This document shows positions 29,812 through 37,790 of a DNA stretch of 37,790 bases, piece by piece. Source of the stretch: Gammaproteobacteria bacterium (lineage in GTDB: Bacteria; Pseudomonadota; Gammaproteobacteria; Steroidobacterales; Steroidobacteraceae); assembly GCA_025355165.1 (NCBI GenBank), contig JANYAD010000127.1, forward strand, positions 1 through 37,790, written 5' to 3'. The notes beneath the pieces were generated by a model, which searched no databases, was not told the DNA's origin, and worked only from the letters and a program-made list of their open reading frames with translations. A program made the position numbers and the translations under genes. Within the stretch, counting starts at the first letter, position 1, and each line of letters opens with the position of its first letter.

Positions 29812-32349
29812 GTGGAACGTCCCGCTCACATCACTTCTGCGTACCGCGATCTGGACTTCGTTCGGGTGCGCGGAGCGCGGGACCACAATCTCAAGAATGT
29901 TGACGTTGATCTACCCCGCGGTGCCCTTGTTGTCTTCAGCGGGGTGTCAGGCTCCGGCAAGTCATCGCTGGCGTTCAGCACACTGTACGCAGAGGCACAG
30001 CGTCGATATTTCGAGTCCGTAAGCCCCTATGCGCGTCGCCTCATTGATCAGGTCGGCGTTCCCGATGTCGACAGCATCGAGGGGCTTCCGCCGGCGGTTG
30101 CCCTGCAACAACAGCGCGGCACGCCTAGCATGCGATCATCCGTCGGCAGCGTGACGACGCTGCACAACTTTGTGCGCATGCTCTATTCGCGGGCCGGCAC
30201 ATACCCGCGCGGGCAGTCCATGCTCTATGCGGAGGAGTTTTCACCCAACACGCCGCAAGGGGCATGCCAAATCTGCCATGGTCTAGGCTACCTCTATGAT
30301 GTCCCGGAGCACTCCATGGTCGCGGACGATTCGCGCTCGATACGTGACGGAGCGATTGCCGCGTGGCCTTCGGCGTGGCAAGGACAAAACCTGCGTGACA
30401 TTCTGGTGAGCTTGGGCTTCGAAATCGACAAGCCGTGGGGAAAGCTTTCCAAAAAAGACCGCAACTGGATTCTCTTTACCGACGAGCAACCGACAGTGCC
30501 GGTGTATGCCGGCTTCACTCCTGCCGAGACCCGTCAGGCACTGCGCCGCAAGACCGAACCGAGTTATCAAGGCACCTTCATGGGAGTCAGGAGATACGTG
30601 CTGCATACCTTCGCCACCACCCAGAGCGCACTGATGAAAAGGCGGGTTTCACGTTTCATGACGGCCATGCACTGCCCTCAATGCAAGGGCAAGCGGCTCA
30701 AACCTGAAGCTCTCACGGTCAAATTTGCCGGCTATGACATCGCCGAACTCTCGCACTTACCTCTATCGCAGCTCTCGCAGATTTTGAAACCCACCGCCAA
30801 TGGCGTTCTTGAACCGGGACCGCGCGGCGCTGTTCTATCCGAGGAGAAGCGAATAGCAGCGCAGCGAATTGCCAGTAACGTTATAGAACGCATTCAGACG
30901 CTGCAAGAATTGGGACTCGGATATTTGACGCTGGAACGCGCCACACCCACGCTGTCTCCCGGAGAACTGCAACGTCTTAGACTGGCCACCCAGATTCGAT
31001 CCAATTTGTTCGGCGTGGTCTATGTACTCGATGAACCCTCAGCCGGGCTGCATCCAGCGGATACAGAGGCCCTGCTGCGAGCCCTGGAGCAGCTTAAATC
31101 GTCGGGCAACTCGCTGTTCGTCGTCGAGCACGATCTGGACGTGATGCGCCGCGCCGATTGGATAATTGATGTGGGTCCGGGCGCCGGTGAGCAGGGAGGA
31201 GAAATACTGTATAGCGGTCCACTGCGGGGGCTGCGACAGGTAACGACTTCGCGCACCGCGCAGTATCTCTTTAACCCTCCGGGGCTGCGACGCAGGAAAG
31301 TTCGCGCGCCTCGCGGATGGCTGAGGCTGCACCGTGTCACGAGGAATAATTTGCGTGCGGTCGACGCCGCATTCCCTATTGGCGTATTTACGGTGGTTAC
31401 GGGATTGTCCGGCTCGGGCAAATCGACTCTCGTGAGTCAAGCGCTCATCGGTGCAATGACAGACCGGTTGGGGCAGGCCAAACACGCCTCTGAAGAAGTG
31501 GACATTGAAGAGCAGCCTAGGCTGCCCGCAGAGGGAACGGATGGCAGCATCGCAGGTGCCGAGGCTTTTGCTCGTCTTGTCACGGTCAACCAAAAACCGA
31601 TTGGCCGGACGCCCCGATCGAACCTCGCGACCTACACGGGTTTGTTCGATGAAGTACGCAGACTCTTCGCGGCGACGGCGGCCGCCAAGGCGCATCGCTA
31701 CTCCGCCAGTCGTTTCTCCTTCAACGTCGCCGCAGGCCGGTGCGCCAAGTGCCAAGGAGAGGGATTCGTATGCGTCGAATTGCTCTTTATGCCCAATGTT
31801 TACGCGCCCTGCCCCGAGTGCCACGGTGCCCGCTACAACGAAGCGACGCTGCAAATTTCGTATCGTGGCAAGAACATCGCAGGCGTGCTAGGCCTGACGG
31901 TCGAGCAGGCATTTGAATTCTTTGCAGGCGAGGCCCGCATCTTGGGGTCCCTACGCCTGCTTCGCGACATGGGCTTAGGTTATCTGCGTCTCGGTCAGCC
32001 GGCAACGGAACTGTCCGGGGGTGAGGCGCAGCGAATCAAGCTTGCCACCGAGCTGCAACGCGTGCCTCGCGGGTCGACACTGTACGTGATCGACGAACCT
32101 ACGATAGGGTTACATCCCTCGGATGTAGACAAACTGCTCGTCCAACTCGATGCGCTGGTGCAAGCCGGCAATACCGTCATCGTGGCCGAGCACGAAATGC
32201 GCGTCGCCGCAGCAGCCGATTGGATCATCGATATGGGCCCGGGTGCCGGCGATGAAGGCGGCCGTGTCGTCGCCGCGGGCACCCCTGCCGACATTGCGGC
32301 TAGCGAGGCAAGCCGTACCGCGGCGTATCTCGCGCCCTTGATCGCCTAA
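29812..32349 (+). CDS. Class II UvrA-like ABC ATPase (UvrA2 type)
   Basis: 845 residues, about 100 shorter than housekeeping UvrA. Two ABC ATPase halves are visible. The first has Walker [10 protein letters not shown] at 44-52, a CxxC zinc site (CQICHG) and Walker [14 protein letters not shown]. The second has GLSGSGKST at 531-539, a zinc module CAKCQGEGF with CPECHG, the signature [12 protein letters not shown] and [11 protein letters not shown]. The signature of the first half is altered to [12 protein letters not shown]. The region between the first Walker A and the zinc site is too short to hold a full UvrB-binding domain. Such UvrA2 proteins protect against DNA-damaging drugs or ligands, not by standard UvrABC repair. 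GTG 29812 fits the family N-terminus but has no good ribosome site. Confidence 0.85.
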   Translation: MERPAHITSAYRDLDFVRVRGARDHNLKNVDVDLPRGALVVFSGVSGSGKSSLAFSTLYAEAQRRYFESVSPYARRLIDQVGVPDVDSIEGLPPAVALQQQRGTPSMRSSVGSVTTLHNFVRMLYSRAGTYPRGQSMLYAEEFSPNTPQGACQICHGLGYLYDVPEHSMVADDSRSIRDGAIAAWPSAWQGQNLRDILVSLGFEIDKPWGKLSKKDRNWILFTDEQPTVPVYAGFTPAETRQALRRKTEPSYQGTFMGVRRYVLHTFATTQSALMKRRVSRFMTAMHCPQCKGKRLKPEALTVKFAGYDIAELSHLPLSQLSQILKPTANGVLEPGPRGAVLSEEKRIAAQRIASNVIERIQTLQELGLGYLTLERATPTLSPGELQRLRLATQIRSNLFGVVYVLDEPSAGLHPADTEALLRALEQLKSSGNSLFVVEHDLDVMRRADWIIDVGPGAGEQGGEILYSGPLRGLRQVTTSRTAQYLFNPPGLRRRKVRAPRGWLRLHRVTRNNLRAVDAAFPIGVFTVVTGLSGSGKSTLVSQALIGAMTDRLGQAKHASEEVDIEEQPRLPAEGTDGSIAGAEAFARLVTVNQKPIGRTPRSNLATYTGLFDEVRRLFAATAAAKAHRYSASRFSFNVAAGRCAKCQGEGFVCVELLFMPNVYAPCPECHGARYNEATLQISYRGKNIAGVLGLTVEQAFEFFAGEARILGSLRLLRDMGLGYLRLGQPATELSGGEAQRIKLATELQRVPRGSTLYVIDEPTIGLHPSDVDKLLVQLDALVQAGNTVIVAEHEMRVAAAADWIIDMGPGAGDEGGRVVAAGTPADIAASEASRTAAYLAPLIA

Positions 32350-32379
32350 TGGATTTTGCCTACCGAGCTTAGGTAACCG

Positions 32380-32679
32380 TCAATCCTCTGCGTCTCGACC
32401 CGAAAATGCCAGGTATAGCAACGCGACCGCGATGGCAGTGCCCGCCGCGACCGCAACCCAAGGGTTCTCCTGCACATAGTCGACCACCGAACTGGTCAAC
32501 TGGCGCAGCTTTTCCGTGCCGAGCTGCACTTGGTCGGACGCTGCCTGCTTAGCGTCGGCCAATCCCGACTCCACCTTCGCCCGCAGCCTTTTGATTTCCG
32601 GATTGCCCGCATCCTGCAACTTCGAGAGCAGCTCTTCGGCCTCGGATACCAGTTGGTCCATCGCATTATTGTTGTTCAT
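32380..32679 (-). CDS. DUF883 (ElaB/YqjD-like) membrane-anchored protein
   Basis: 99 residues. A long amphipathic helical N-terminal part (AMDQLVSEAEELLSKLQDAG onward) is followed near the C-terminus by a single membrane helix (WVAVAAGTAIAVALLYLAF) preceded by YVQENPW, the mark of the family. E. coli members ElaB and YqjD bind ribosomes at the inner membrane in stationary phase. The ribosome site AGGAG is before ATG 32679. It is convergent with the UvrA-like gene, 30 bp between stops, and stands alone. Confidence 0.88.
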   Translation of the reverse strand: MNNNNAMDQLVSEAEELLSKLQDAGNPEIKRLRAKVESGLADAKQAASDQVQLGTEKLRQLTSSVVDYVQENPWVAVAAGTAIAVALLYLAFSGRDAED

Positions 32680-33035
32680 TTCCGACTCCTAATTCATTCA
32701 ATCCCGGGGACTGCAGTGTTGCCCATCCCGTGAGCAGCGCCTGTAGGAAGAGCGAGCAGCTCGGTGGCGGCGTATTCCCACAGTTATTGGGGCTGCGGCG
32801 ATTCATACGTTGCCGCTGATGTTGGAATGAGCACAGCATTTGCAGTGCGTGCGCATCGAGTTCGACTGTTTGACTGCGCTGTTGAGTGATAGTCCTGATC
32901 AAAGTGCAACAGGGCTGCAGGAACGAGCCGGCAAATGGCAGGTCGAGGTATCGGCCAACGGGCGACTGACGTAACTCGCATCTGAGATGACCCGGCCCTG
33001 TTAGCATGCGGGGGTATCCACTATTTTCGGGAATC
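32680..33035. other. Intergenic region, no gene seen
   Basis: 356 bp between the divergent DUF883 and old yellow enzyme genes. Several short frames exist on both strands but none has a ribosome site and a credible composition. No clear sigma70 pair or strong stem-loop was found, though both promoters must lie here. Confidence 0.45.
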
Positions 33036-34115
33036 ATGACCACATTATTTGACGCGATTACGATCGGACCCATCACCTGCCCAAATAGAATCTGGATGGC
33101 GCCTTTGACGCGAGGCCGTGCGACTCGAGAGCATGTTCCCACTGAACTGATGACGGCCTATTACACGCAGCGAGCCTCGGCGGGACTAATCATCTCGGAA
33201 GCCACCGGGATTAGCCTCGAGGGCAGCGGCTGGCCCTATGCCGGCGGCCTCTGGACGTCAAAGCAAGTGTCACATTGGAAGAGCGTGACCGATTCCGTTC
33301 ATCGGGCCGGCGGCCGGATATTTGCGCAGCTCTGGCATATGGGCCGACTGGTGCATCCTTCGTTGCATGGCGTTCAGCCCGTGTCGGCAAGCGAAACCAC
33401 CGCACCGGGCAAGGCGCATACGTATGAAGGCAGGCAACCTTACGTGACGGCTCGGGCGCTCCCGATCGAGGAAATTCCGCGCCTGGTCGGAGATTACGTG
33501 ACGGCCGCGCGAAACGCGATCAATGCCGGCTTCGATGGCGTGCAACTCCACGCTGCGAACGGCTATCTCATTGACCAATTTCTGCGCGACGGCAGCAACA
33601 AACGCCGCGACGCATACGGAGGCCCGGTCCAAGATCGCATTCGACTGCTGCTCGAGGTGGTTGCGGCGTTGGCGGAAGCAGTTGGCATGGAGCGCACCGC
33701 AGTGCGACTCTCGCCGAATGGCGATTCGCAGGGAGTGGATGACAGTAACCAGTCCGAATTATTTCCAGCGGCCGCCTCGGCCTTGGACGCGTTGGGCATT
33801 GCATTTCTGGAATTGCGTGAGCCTGGCCCAAATGGGACATTCGGGAAATCGGAGCGGCCCGCGGTCGCCCCTCTTATTCGTCGAGCCTTCAAAGGCGTCC
33901 TGGTACTGAACTCGGATTTTGACTTCGCGAGCGGGCAGGCTACCCTCGTCTCAGGGGCAGCGGACGCCATTACCTTCGGAAGAAAATTCTTGGCGAATCC
34001 GGACCTTCCTAGCCGCTTTGCCAAGGACAAAGCGCTGAACGCCGACGATCAGAAAACCTGGTATTCGCAGGGGTCGGAGGGCTACGTCACTTATCCCATG
34101 GCGGTAGATGGATGA
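33036..34115 (+). CDS. Old yellow enzyme family ene-reductase (NemA-like)
   Basis: 359 residues, normal length. The FMN-binding start (PNRIWMAPLTRGRA), LWHMGRLVHP near 99-108, and the active-site block VQLHAANGYLIDQFLRDG with H172, N175 and Y177 are as in the NemA/XenA class-I OYEs that reduce activated C=C bonds and nitro compounds with NAD(P)H. The DAYGG segment completes the phosphate site. ATG 33036 begins the canonical TTLFDAI; an in-frame start at 33006 is possible. Its stop overlaps the GMC gene's ATG (ATGA), so the two enzymes should be made together, perhaps acting in turn on an unsaturated alcohol or ketone. Confidence 0.9.
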   Translation: MTTLFDAITIGPITCPNRIWMAPLTRGRATREHVPTELMTAYYTQRASAGLIISEATGISLEGSGWPYAGGLWTSKQVSHWKSVTDSVHRAGGRIFAQLWHMGRLVHPSLHGVQPVSASETTAPGKAHTYEGRQPYVTARALPIEEIPRLVGDYVTAARNAINAGFDGVQLHAANGYLIDQFLRDGSNKRRDAYGGPVQDRIRLLLEVVAALAEAVGMERTAVRLSPNGDSQGVDDSNQSELFPAAASALDALGIAFLELREPGPNGTFGKSERPAVAPLIRRAFKGVLVLNSDFDFASGQATLVSGAADAITFGRKFLANPDLPSRFAKDKALNADDQKTWYSQGSEGYVTYPMAVDG

Positions 34116-35743
34116 ACGGCACGCAGCGCCGGCCCCTGGCAGGAGACTATGACTGCATCATCGTAGGGGCTGGAACGGCGGGCTGTATTTTGGCCAACCG
34201 ATTGTCTGCCGATCCTCGGCGGCGGGTATTGCTGCTCGAGGCGGGCGGCCTCGACAACTGGATTTGGTATCACGTTCCAGCCGGTTATTTGTTTACCATA
34301 GGCCATCCGCGCTCGGACTGGATGTTCCGGACCGAGCAGGAGGCGGGGCTCAACGGACGATCTCTCGCCTATCCGCGCGGCAAAGTCATTGGGGGCTGCT
34401 CATCCATAAACGCCATGATCAGCATGCGAGGTCAGGCGGCCGACTATGACGGATGGCGATCGCTCGGCTTGGAGGGATGGGGATGGAGGGACGTGTTGCC
34501 GGCCTTCAGAAGTGTGGAAGACCATTTTCTCGGAGAGAGCGAGCACCACGGGATCGGCGGCGGCTTTCGCGTCGAGGCACCCCGTATCTCCTGGCGGGTG
34601 CTCGATGCCGTACGGGACGCCGCCGTTCAACTAGGCATTCCACGGCTCGAGGACTTCAATCGCGGCGATAACGAAGGCGTTTGCTATTTTCACGTCAACC
34701 AAAAGCGCGGCAGACGCTGGTCATCGGCGCGCGGGTTTCTAAAACCCGCCCTTAAGCGCAGCAACCTGCGTTTGGAAACGCATGTGATGGTCGAGCGGCT
34801 AATCATCGAAAATGAACGCGTCCGCGGTGTGCAGTTTTCGCGCCACGGCGAGAGAGGCGAGGCGCGCTGCCGCGGAGAAATCATTTTATCGGCAGGCGCA
34901 ATTGGTTCGCCGCAGCTACTTAGTCTGTCAGGCATCGGCAGGCACGAGTGGCTCGCTCCGCTCGGCATCAAGACCCTTTTAAACCGCAGCGGCGTCGGTT
35001 CGAATCTACAAGACCACTTGCAACAGCGCGCGATCTACAAAGTCAGCAATGTGAGCACCTTAAACGAAGCCTACCATTCCTGGCTCGGGCGAGCCTGGAT
35101 GGGCCTCGACTACATGCTGCGCCGGCGCGGACCCTTGACCATGGCCCCTTCGCAACTGGGAATTTTCATGCGTTCAGACCCCACGCAAACCCGGGCGAAT
35201 ATTCAATTTCACGTTCAGCCGCTGTCTCTCGACAAGTTCGGGGATCCTTTGCATCGCTATCCGGCGATCACCTTGAGTGCGTGCAATTTGCAGCCGACCT
35301 CTCGAGGCACCGTGCGACCTAGGTCCGCAGATCCGTTCGCGCCGCCGATGATCGCCCCAAATTATCTGTCGACCACTGAGGACCGTGCAGTGGCAGCCGA
35401 TGCCATCCGATGCACTCGTCGCATCATGAACCAGCCGGCTCTTGCGCCCTTCTACCCTGAAGAGTTTTTGCCTGGCGCACGGGTCGGCGATGACATCGTA
35501 TCCCTCGCCGCGGCAGCGGGAGATATCGGAACGACGATATTTCATCCCGTCGGAACTGCAAAGATGGGTCTGGCAACCGATCCAGAATCGGTGGTCAATG
35601 CACGGCTGCGCGTGCACGGCATCGAGGGACTGCGTGTGGTCGATGCCTCGATCATGCCCACCATCACGTCCGGCAATACCAACACCCCGACGGCAATGAT
35701 TGCCGAGAAAGGGGCGCAGATGATCAGGGACGATCTGCGCTGA
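34112..35743 (+). CDS. GMC-family FAD oxidoreductase (choline/alcohol dehydrogenase-like)
   Basis: 543 residues. The FAD-binding motif [20 protein letters not shown] is at 12-31, and the GMC signature 1 region reads [20 protein letters not shown]. Signature 2 is [15 protein letters not shown] near 270. The active-site base is H478 ([10 protein letters not shown]) with N522 as partner (SGNTNTP). These enzymes oxidise primary alcohols to aldehydes using FAD. The substrate is not known; a choline role is not supported since no betaine genes are near. It is coupled to the old yellow enzyme gene by a four-base overlap and converges with a lipoprotein gene 6 bp away. Confidence 0.9.
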   Translation: MNGTQRRPLAGDYDCIIVGAGTAGCILANRLSADPRRRVLLLEAGGLDNWIWYHVPAGYLFTIGHPRSDWMFRTEQEAGLNGRSLAYPRGKVIGGCSSINAMISMRGQAADYDGWRSLGLEGWGWRDVLPAFRSVEDHFLGESEHHGIGGGFRVEAPRISWRVLDAVRDAAVQLGIPRLEDFNRGDNEGVCYFHVNQKRGRRWSSARGFLKPALKRSNLRLETHVMVERLIIENERVRGVQFSRHGERGEARCRGEIILSAGAIGSPQLLSLSGIGRHEWLAPLGIKTLLNRSGVGSNLQDHLQQRAIYKVSNVSTLNEAYHSWLGRAWMGLDYMLRRRGPLTMAPSQLGIFMRSDPTQTRANIQFHVQPLSLDKFGDPLHRYPAITLSACNLQPTSRGTVRPRSADPFAPPMIAPNYLSTTEDRAVAADAIRCTRRIMNQPALAPFYPEEFLPGARVGDDIVSLAAAAGDIGTTIFHPVGTAKMGLATDPESVVNARLRVHGIEGLRVVDASIMPTITSGNTNTPTAMIAEKGAQMIRDDLR

Positions 35744-35749
35744 GATCCC

Positions 35750-36010
35750 CTACCGATGCACGGTGATCGACGGATCCAAAAGACCTAGCGCAGCCGCCGC
35801 GGATGTCTGGCCGGTTTTCGCAATATCGTCATTGCTGTACGAGCGCCCAAAGCCGCGGCAATTTGACTTGCCCACTGACATACGGCTGCCGGTTTCGGTG
35901 AGGCAATGAGGATCCGAAACCATTGCGGAAGCCGGCGGTATTGAATTCGAAGAGCTCGTGGCGCAGCCACAGAGCATGAAGCCGGCGGCAATCCATATAG
36001 TGAATTTCAT
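35750..36010 (-). CDS. Small lipoprotein of unknown function
   Basis: 86 residues. A short lipoprotein signal ([12 protein letters not shown]) ends in the lipobox LCGC with the Cys at residue 16. The mature part is Ser/Ala-rich with two more cysteines ([11 protein letters not shown] and KSNCRGFG), which could form one disulfide. No family recognised. The ATG at 36010 has GAGGAG upstream. It lies 24 bp after the P450 stop on the same strand, so it is likely in one operon with it, but no functional link is obvious. Confidence 0.7.
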   Translation of the reverse strand: MKFTIWIAAGFMLCGCATSSSNSIPPASAMVSDPHCLTETGSRMSVGKSNCRGFGRSYSNDDIAKTGQTSAAAALGLLDPSITVHR

Positions 36011-36034
36011 AAAAAAACTCTCCTCGACAAACAC

Positions 36035-37453
36035 TTAAAGTCGCCCACCGCCACCAACCCGCGCTGTGGCTGTGCGGGGCTCGAGCAGCATTTTCATGCC
36101 ATGTCGAGCCCGCAAGGTAATCATGGATTGCGGCTGGACGGGATGTCCTGGAACCAGTCTGAACTGAAAATGCTGCGCCAACGTTGCGAGCAGGATCGTT
36201 GCCTCCGCCATGGCAAATGCCGCGCCAATGCAGATTCGCCTTCCACCGCCGAAAGGCAGGTAGGAAAATCTTGGCCGGGCGGCGCAGCCTTCAGGCGAAA
36301 AGCGTTCCGGGTCGAATCGCTCGGGGTTTTTCCAGAGCTTTTGATGGCGGTGAAGAACCCAAGGGACAATCATCACCGTCGATCCCTTCGGCACGCGCAC
36401 TCCGCTCAAGGTGTCCTCGGCGAGCGCTTCGCGTTCCATGGCCGGGACGGCCGGGTAGATTCGCATGGATTCCTCGATCACCATACGCGAATAGGTCAGC
36501 TTGGCGAGATCGTCCTGCGTTGGCGCGCGGCCGCCCAGTGCTTCATCCAACTCGGCATGCAATTTCGCCTCTACTGCCGGGTGTTGCGATAGTAAAAACC
36601 ATGTCCAAGTCATGGCCATCGCAGTGGTTTCGTGTCCGGCCATGAACATCGTGATGACGTGGTCGCGCACCTCTGTTGCCGACATGCCGCCTCCGGTCTG
36701 CTCATCTCGAGCGCCGATCAATCGCGCCAGCAAATCTTTTGGCGCATTGCCCGCCTCCCGCATGCGGCTCTCGATCAACCGGTCAATGACCGTATCGAAT
36801 TCAGCGAAGGCGCGGCGCGCCGCTCTACTCCTACCCAGACCCGCAAGCCATTCGGGTACGCCCAGCAAGTCCAGGATGTTCGGAAGCACCGTAGCCTGGT
36901 AGCGCCCTGCCGCGTGGCCCATGATCGACATGATGTCGTCGGAATCCGAGGAGAACATGGTGCGGGAAATAATCCGCAGGGTAACTTCCATCATGGCATC
37001 GGCGACATCGACGCTAGCGCCGGCGTCCAGCACGCGCCACGACGCCATTAACTCCTCCGCAGCGGCCGTCATGATCGGGGTATAGGAGGCGACGCTTCGC
37101 AAATCAAAGGAGGGAGACATGGTCCTGCGATGCGCTTTCCAGGTGTCGCCTTCCAGCGTGATCAAGCCCTTGCCCAGACCAGGCTCTAAAATCCGGCGCG
37201 TGATCTCGGTTTTTTCGTAATTTGCTACCTGGTCCAGAAGGACGCGTTTGATGGCCACCGGGTCGCTGAGTACGAAAAGATGGCGGCCTAATACCTTGCG
37301 ATGGACAATATCGAGTTCATAGGCGTCTTGGCTGAAGGTCGAGATCGTGCTATCGCGCAGCGCGTTCAAAAACTGCCAGACAGACATCCGGCCGCGCGGC
37401 GGCACTGGCGCCGGCAATTCGGGGTGCGCGACAGAAGCCTCCGATGTGTTCAT
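36035..37453 (-). CDS. Cytochrome P450
   Basis: 472 residues, soluble, no membrane anchor. I-helix AGHETT at 272-277, K-helix E328-x-x-R331, the PERF motif (NPERFDPERF) near 377-386, and the heme loop FGGGRRICIG with the thiolate ligand C408. The order and sequence resemble bacterial P450s of the CYP4/CYP102-like branch, hydroxylating fatty acids, alkanes or terpenoids. The redox partners (ferredoxin, reductase) are not in the window. The start at 37453 has AAAGGGA upstream; ATG 37489 is in frame but adds 12 residues without support. It follows the RNA methyltransferase gene by 71 bp on the same strand. Confidence 0.92.
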   Translation of the reverse strand: MNTSEASVAHPELPAPVPPRGRMSVWQFLNALRDSTISTFSQDAYELDIVHRKVLGRHLFVLSDPVAIKRVLLDQVANYEKTEITRRILEPGLGKGLITLEGDTWKAHRRTMSPSFDLRSVASYTPIMTAAAEELMASWRVLDAGASVDVADAMMEVTLRIISRTMFSSDSDDIMSIMGHAAGRYQATVLPNILDLLGVPEWLAGLGRSRAARRAFAEFDTVIDRLIESRMREAGNAPKDLLARLIGARDEQTGGGMSATEVRDHVITMFMAGHETTAMAMTWTWFLLSQHPAVEAKLHAELDEALGGRAPTQDDLAKLTYSRMVIEESMRIYPAVPAMEREALAEDTLSGVRVPKGSTVMIVPWVLHRHQKLWKNPERFDPERFSPEGCAARPRFSYLPFGGGRRICIGAAFAMAEATILLATLAQHFQFRLVPGHPVQPQSMITLRARHGMKMLLEPRTATARVGGGGRL

Positions 37454-37524
37454 CACAGTCGTCCCTTTAAGGTGTTCGCAAGCCAGCATACGCGCCTTTG
37501 ATGGCGTTTCGAAATCTTGGCGTT

Positions 37525-37790
37525 CTAGATACGCTCGAAGCGAGCTACCGTCTCGACGTGGTCCGTAAAGGGCAGAAGATTGAAGGCGATAAGTGCCGCC
37601 AGACGCAGCTTTCCTCCGGAGGTAAGCCGTGCCGTATCGCTCTTAAGCGATTCCAGTGCGCAGCTGACATACATCAATCGTTCAGGCGGCTGCTCCCTGA
37701 GATACTCGCACAGCTTAGCATCGAGTCCCTTGCGCGGCGGATCCACCACCACCACATCGGAGCCCACCGCCGCCAGCGCCGATTCGCCCG
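37525..37790 (-). CDS. RNA uracil-5-methyltransferase, TrmA/RlmCD family (C-terminal part)
   Basis: The visible 88 residues are the end of a SAM-dependent methyltransferase; the start lies past the window edge. The motif DVVVVDPPRKGLD, the catalytic Cys in YVSC, and the HVETVARFERI end are those of the uracil-5 methyltransferase family (23S rRNA or tRNA U54). The variant YVSCALESLKSD in place of YVSCNPATLARD makes it less like RlmD or TrmA and more like the RumA-like side branch. Substrate not assigned. It runs to the end of the window at 37790. Confidence 0.8.
   Translation of the reverse strand, partial: GESALAAVGSDVVVVDPPRKGLDAKLCEYLREQPPERLMYVSCALESLKSDTARLTSGGKLRLAALIAFNLLPFTDHVETVARFERI

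Noticed and set aside
32666-33142. Minus-strand frame between DUF883 and the old yellow enzyme
   Set aside because: It overlaps the old yellow enzyme gene antisense, has an odd composition, and no ribosome site.
1-37790. tRNA, rRNA, CRISPR arrays, insertion sequences, attachment sites
   Set aside because: No cloverleaf-like segment, regular spaced repeat, transposase or long terminal inverted repeat was found by reading both strands.

Overview
The window is about 38 kb of moderately GC-rich, densely packed bacterial chromosome. Gene content (TonB-type protein, UppS, PaoABC-like oxidase, CheX, DksA-type zinc finger, DUF883, many secreted or lipoprotein products) points to a Gram-negative proteobacterium. 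The mix of PQQ dehydrogenase, DUF6152/DUF6644, P450, old yellow enzyme and GMC oxidoreductase suggests a soil or water gammaproteobacterium of the Steroidobacter/Nevskia/Xanthomonadales kind. That placement is inference from content, not a search. I see no tRNA, rRNA, CRISPR array, insertion sequence or phage gene.

Layout. (1) 1-3302: the start of a secreted DUF6152 protein, divergent from two small DUF6644 membrane proteins and a quinohemoprotein like polyvinyl-alcohol dehydrogenase. (2) 3312-9767, minus strand: a tight five-gene signalling operon. In order of transcription it encodes a TonB/repeat membrane protein with a receiver-like cytoplasmic head, a Ser/Thr kinase, a membrane CheA-like kinase with its own HPt and no CheW domain, a CheY-type regulator and a CheX phosphatase. 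This is the best candidate for an undescribed system. (3) 10134-12653: membrane protein, winged-helix regulator, stand-alone UppS, small secreted protein, DksA-type zinc-finger protein. (4) 12667-14106, minus: an SDR reductase and a Lys-rich small protein with a good intrinsic terminator. (5) 14272-18139: a paoABC-like molybdenum hydroxylase operon with overlapping start and stop codons. (6) 18163-21845: AI-2E family permease, a small helical protein with a promoter palindrome, an SRPBCC-like protein, and a LysR/AzoR divergent pair with a clear T-N11-A box. (7) 21950-24276: a secreted beta-propeller protein, convergent with a damaged histidine kinase locus that looks like a KaiC-kinase deletion fusion with a frameshifted receiver. 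(8) 24584-27803: a small lipoprotein, then a truncated DUF4331 remnant translationally coupled to a secreted TPR protein and a HupE/UreJ membrane protein. (9) 27888-32679: exonuclease III, a YHS-like secreted protein, a class II UvrA-like ABC ATPase and DUF883. (10) 33036-37790: old yellow enzyme coupled to a GMC oxidoreductase, convergent with a lipoprotein, a cytochrome P450 and the end of an RNA uracil-5-methyltransferase.

How the genes work together. Oxidative and reductive metabolism of alcohols, aldehydes, enones and unactivated carbons is well represented (PQQ dehydrogenase, PaoABC, SDR, AzoR, OYE, GMC, P450). The signalling operon has all parts of a closed phosphorelay (sensor kinase, HPt, receiver, phosphatase) joined to a Hanks-type kinase and an envelope-spanning protein, but no chemoreceptor, CheW, CheR or CheB. 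Two loci (KaiC/kinase and DUF4331) show the same kind of damage: a recognisable gene start joined to downstream sequence with the middle missing. They are either real decay or assembly errors.
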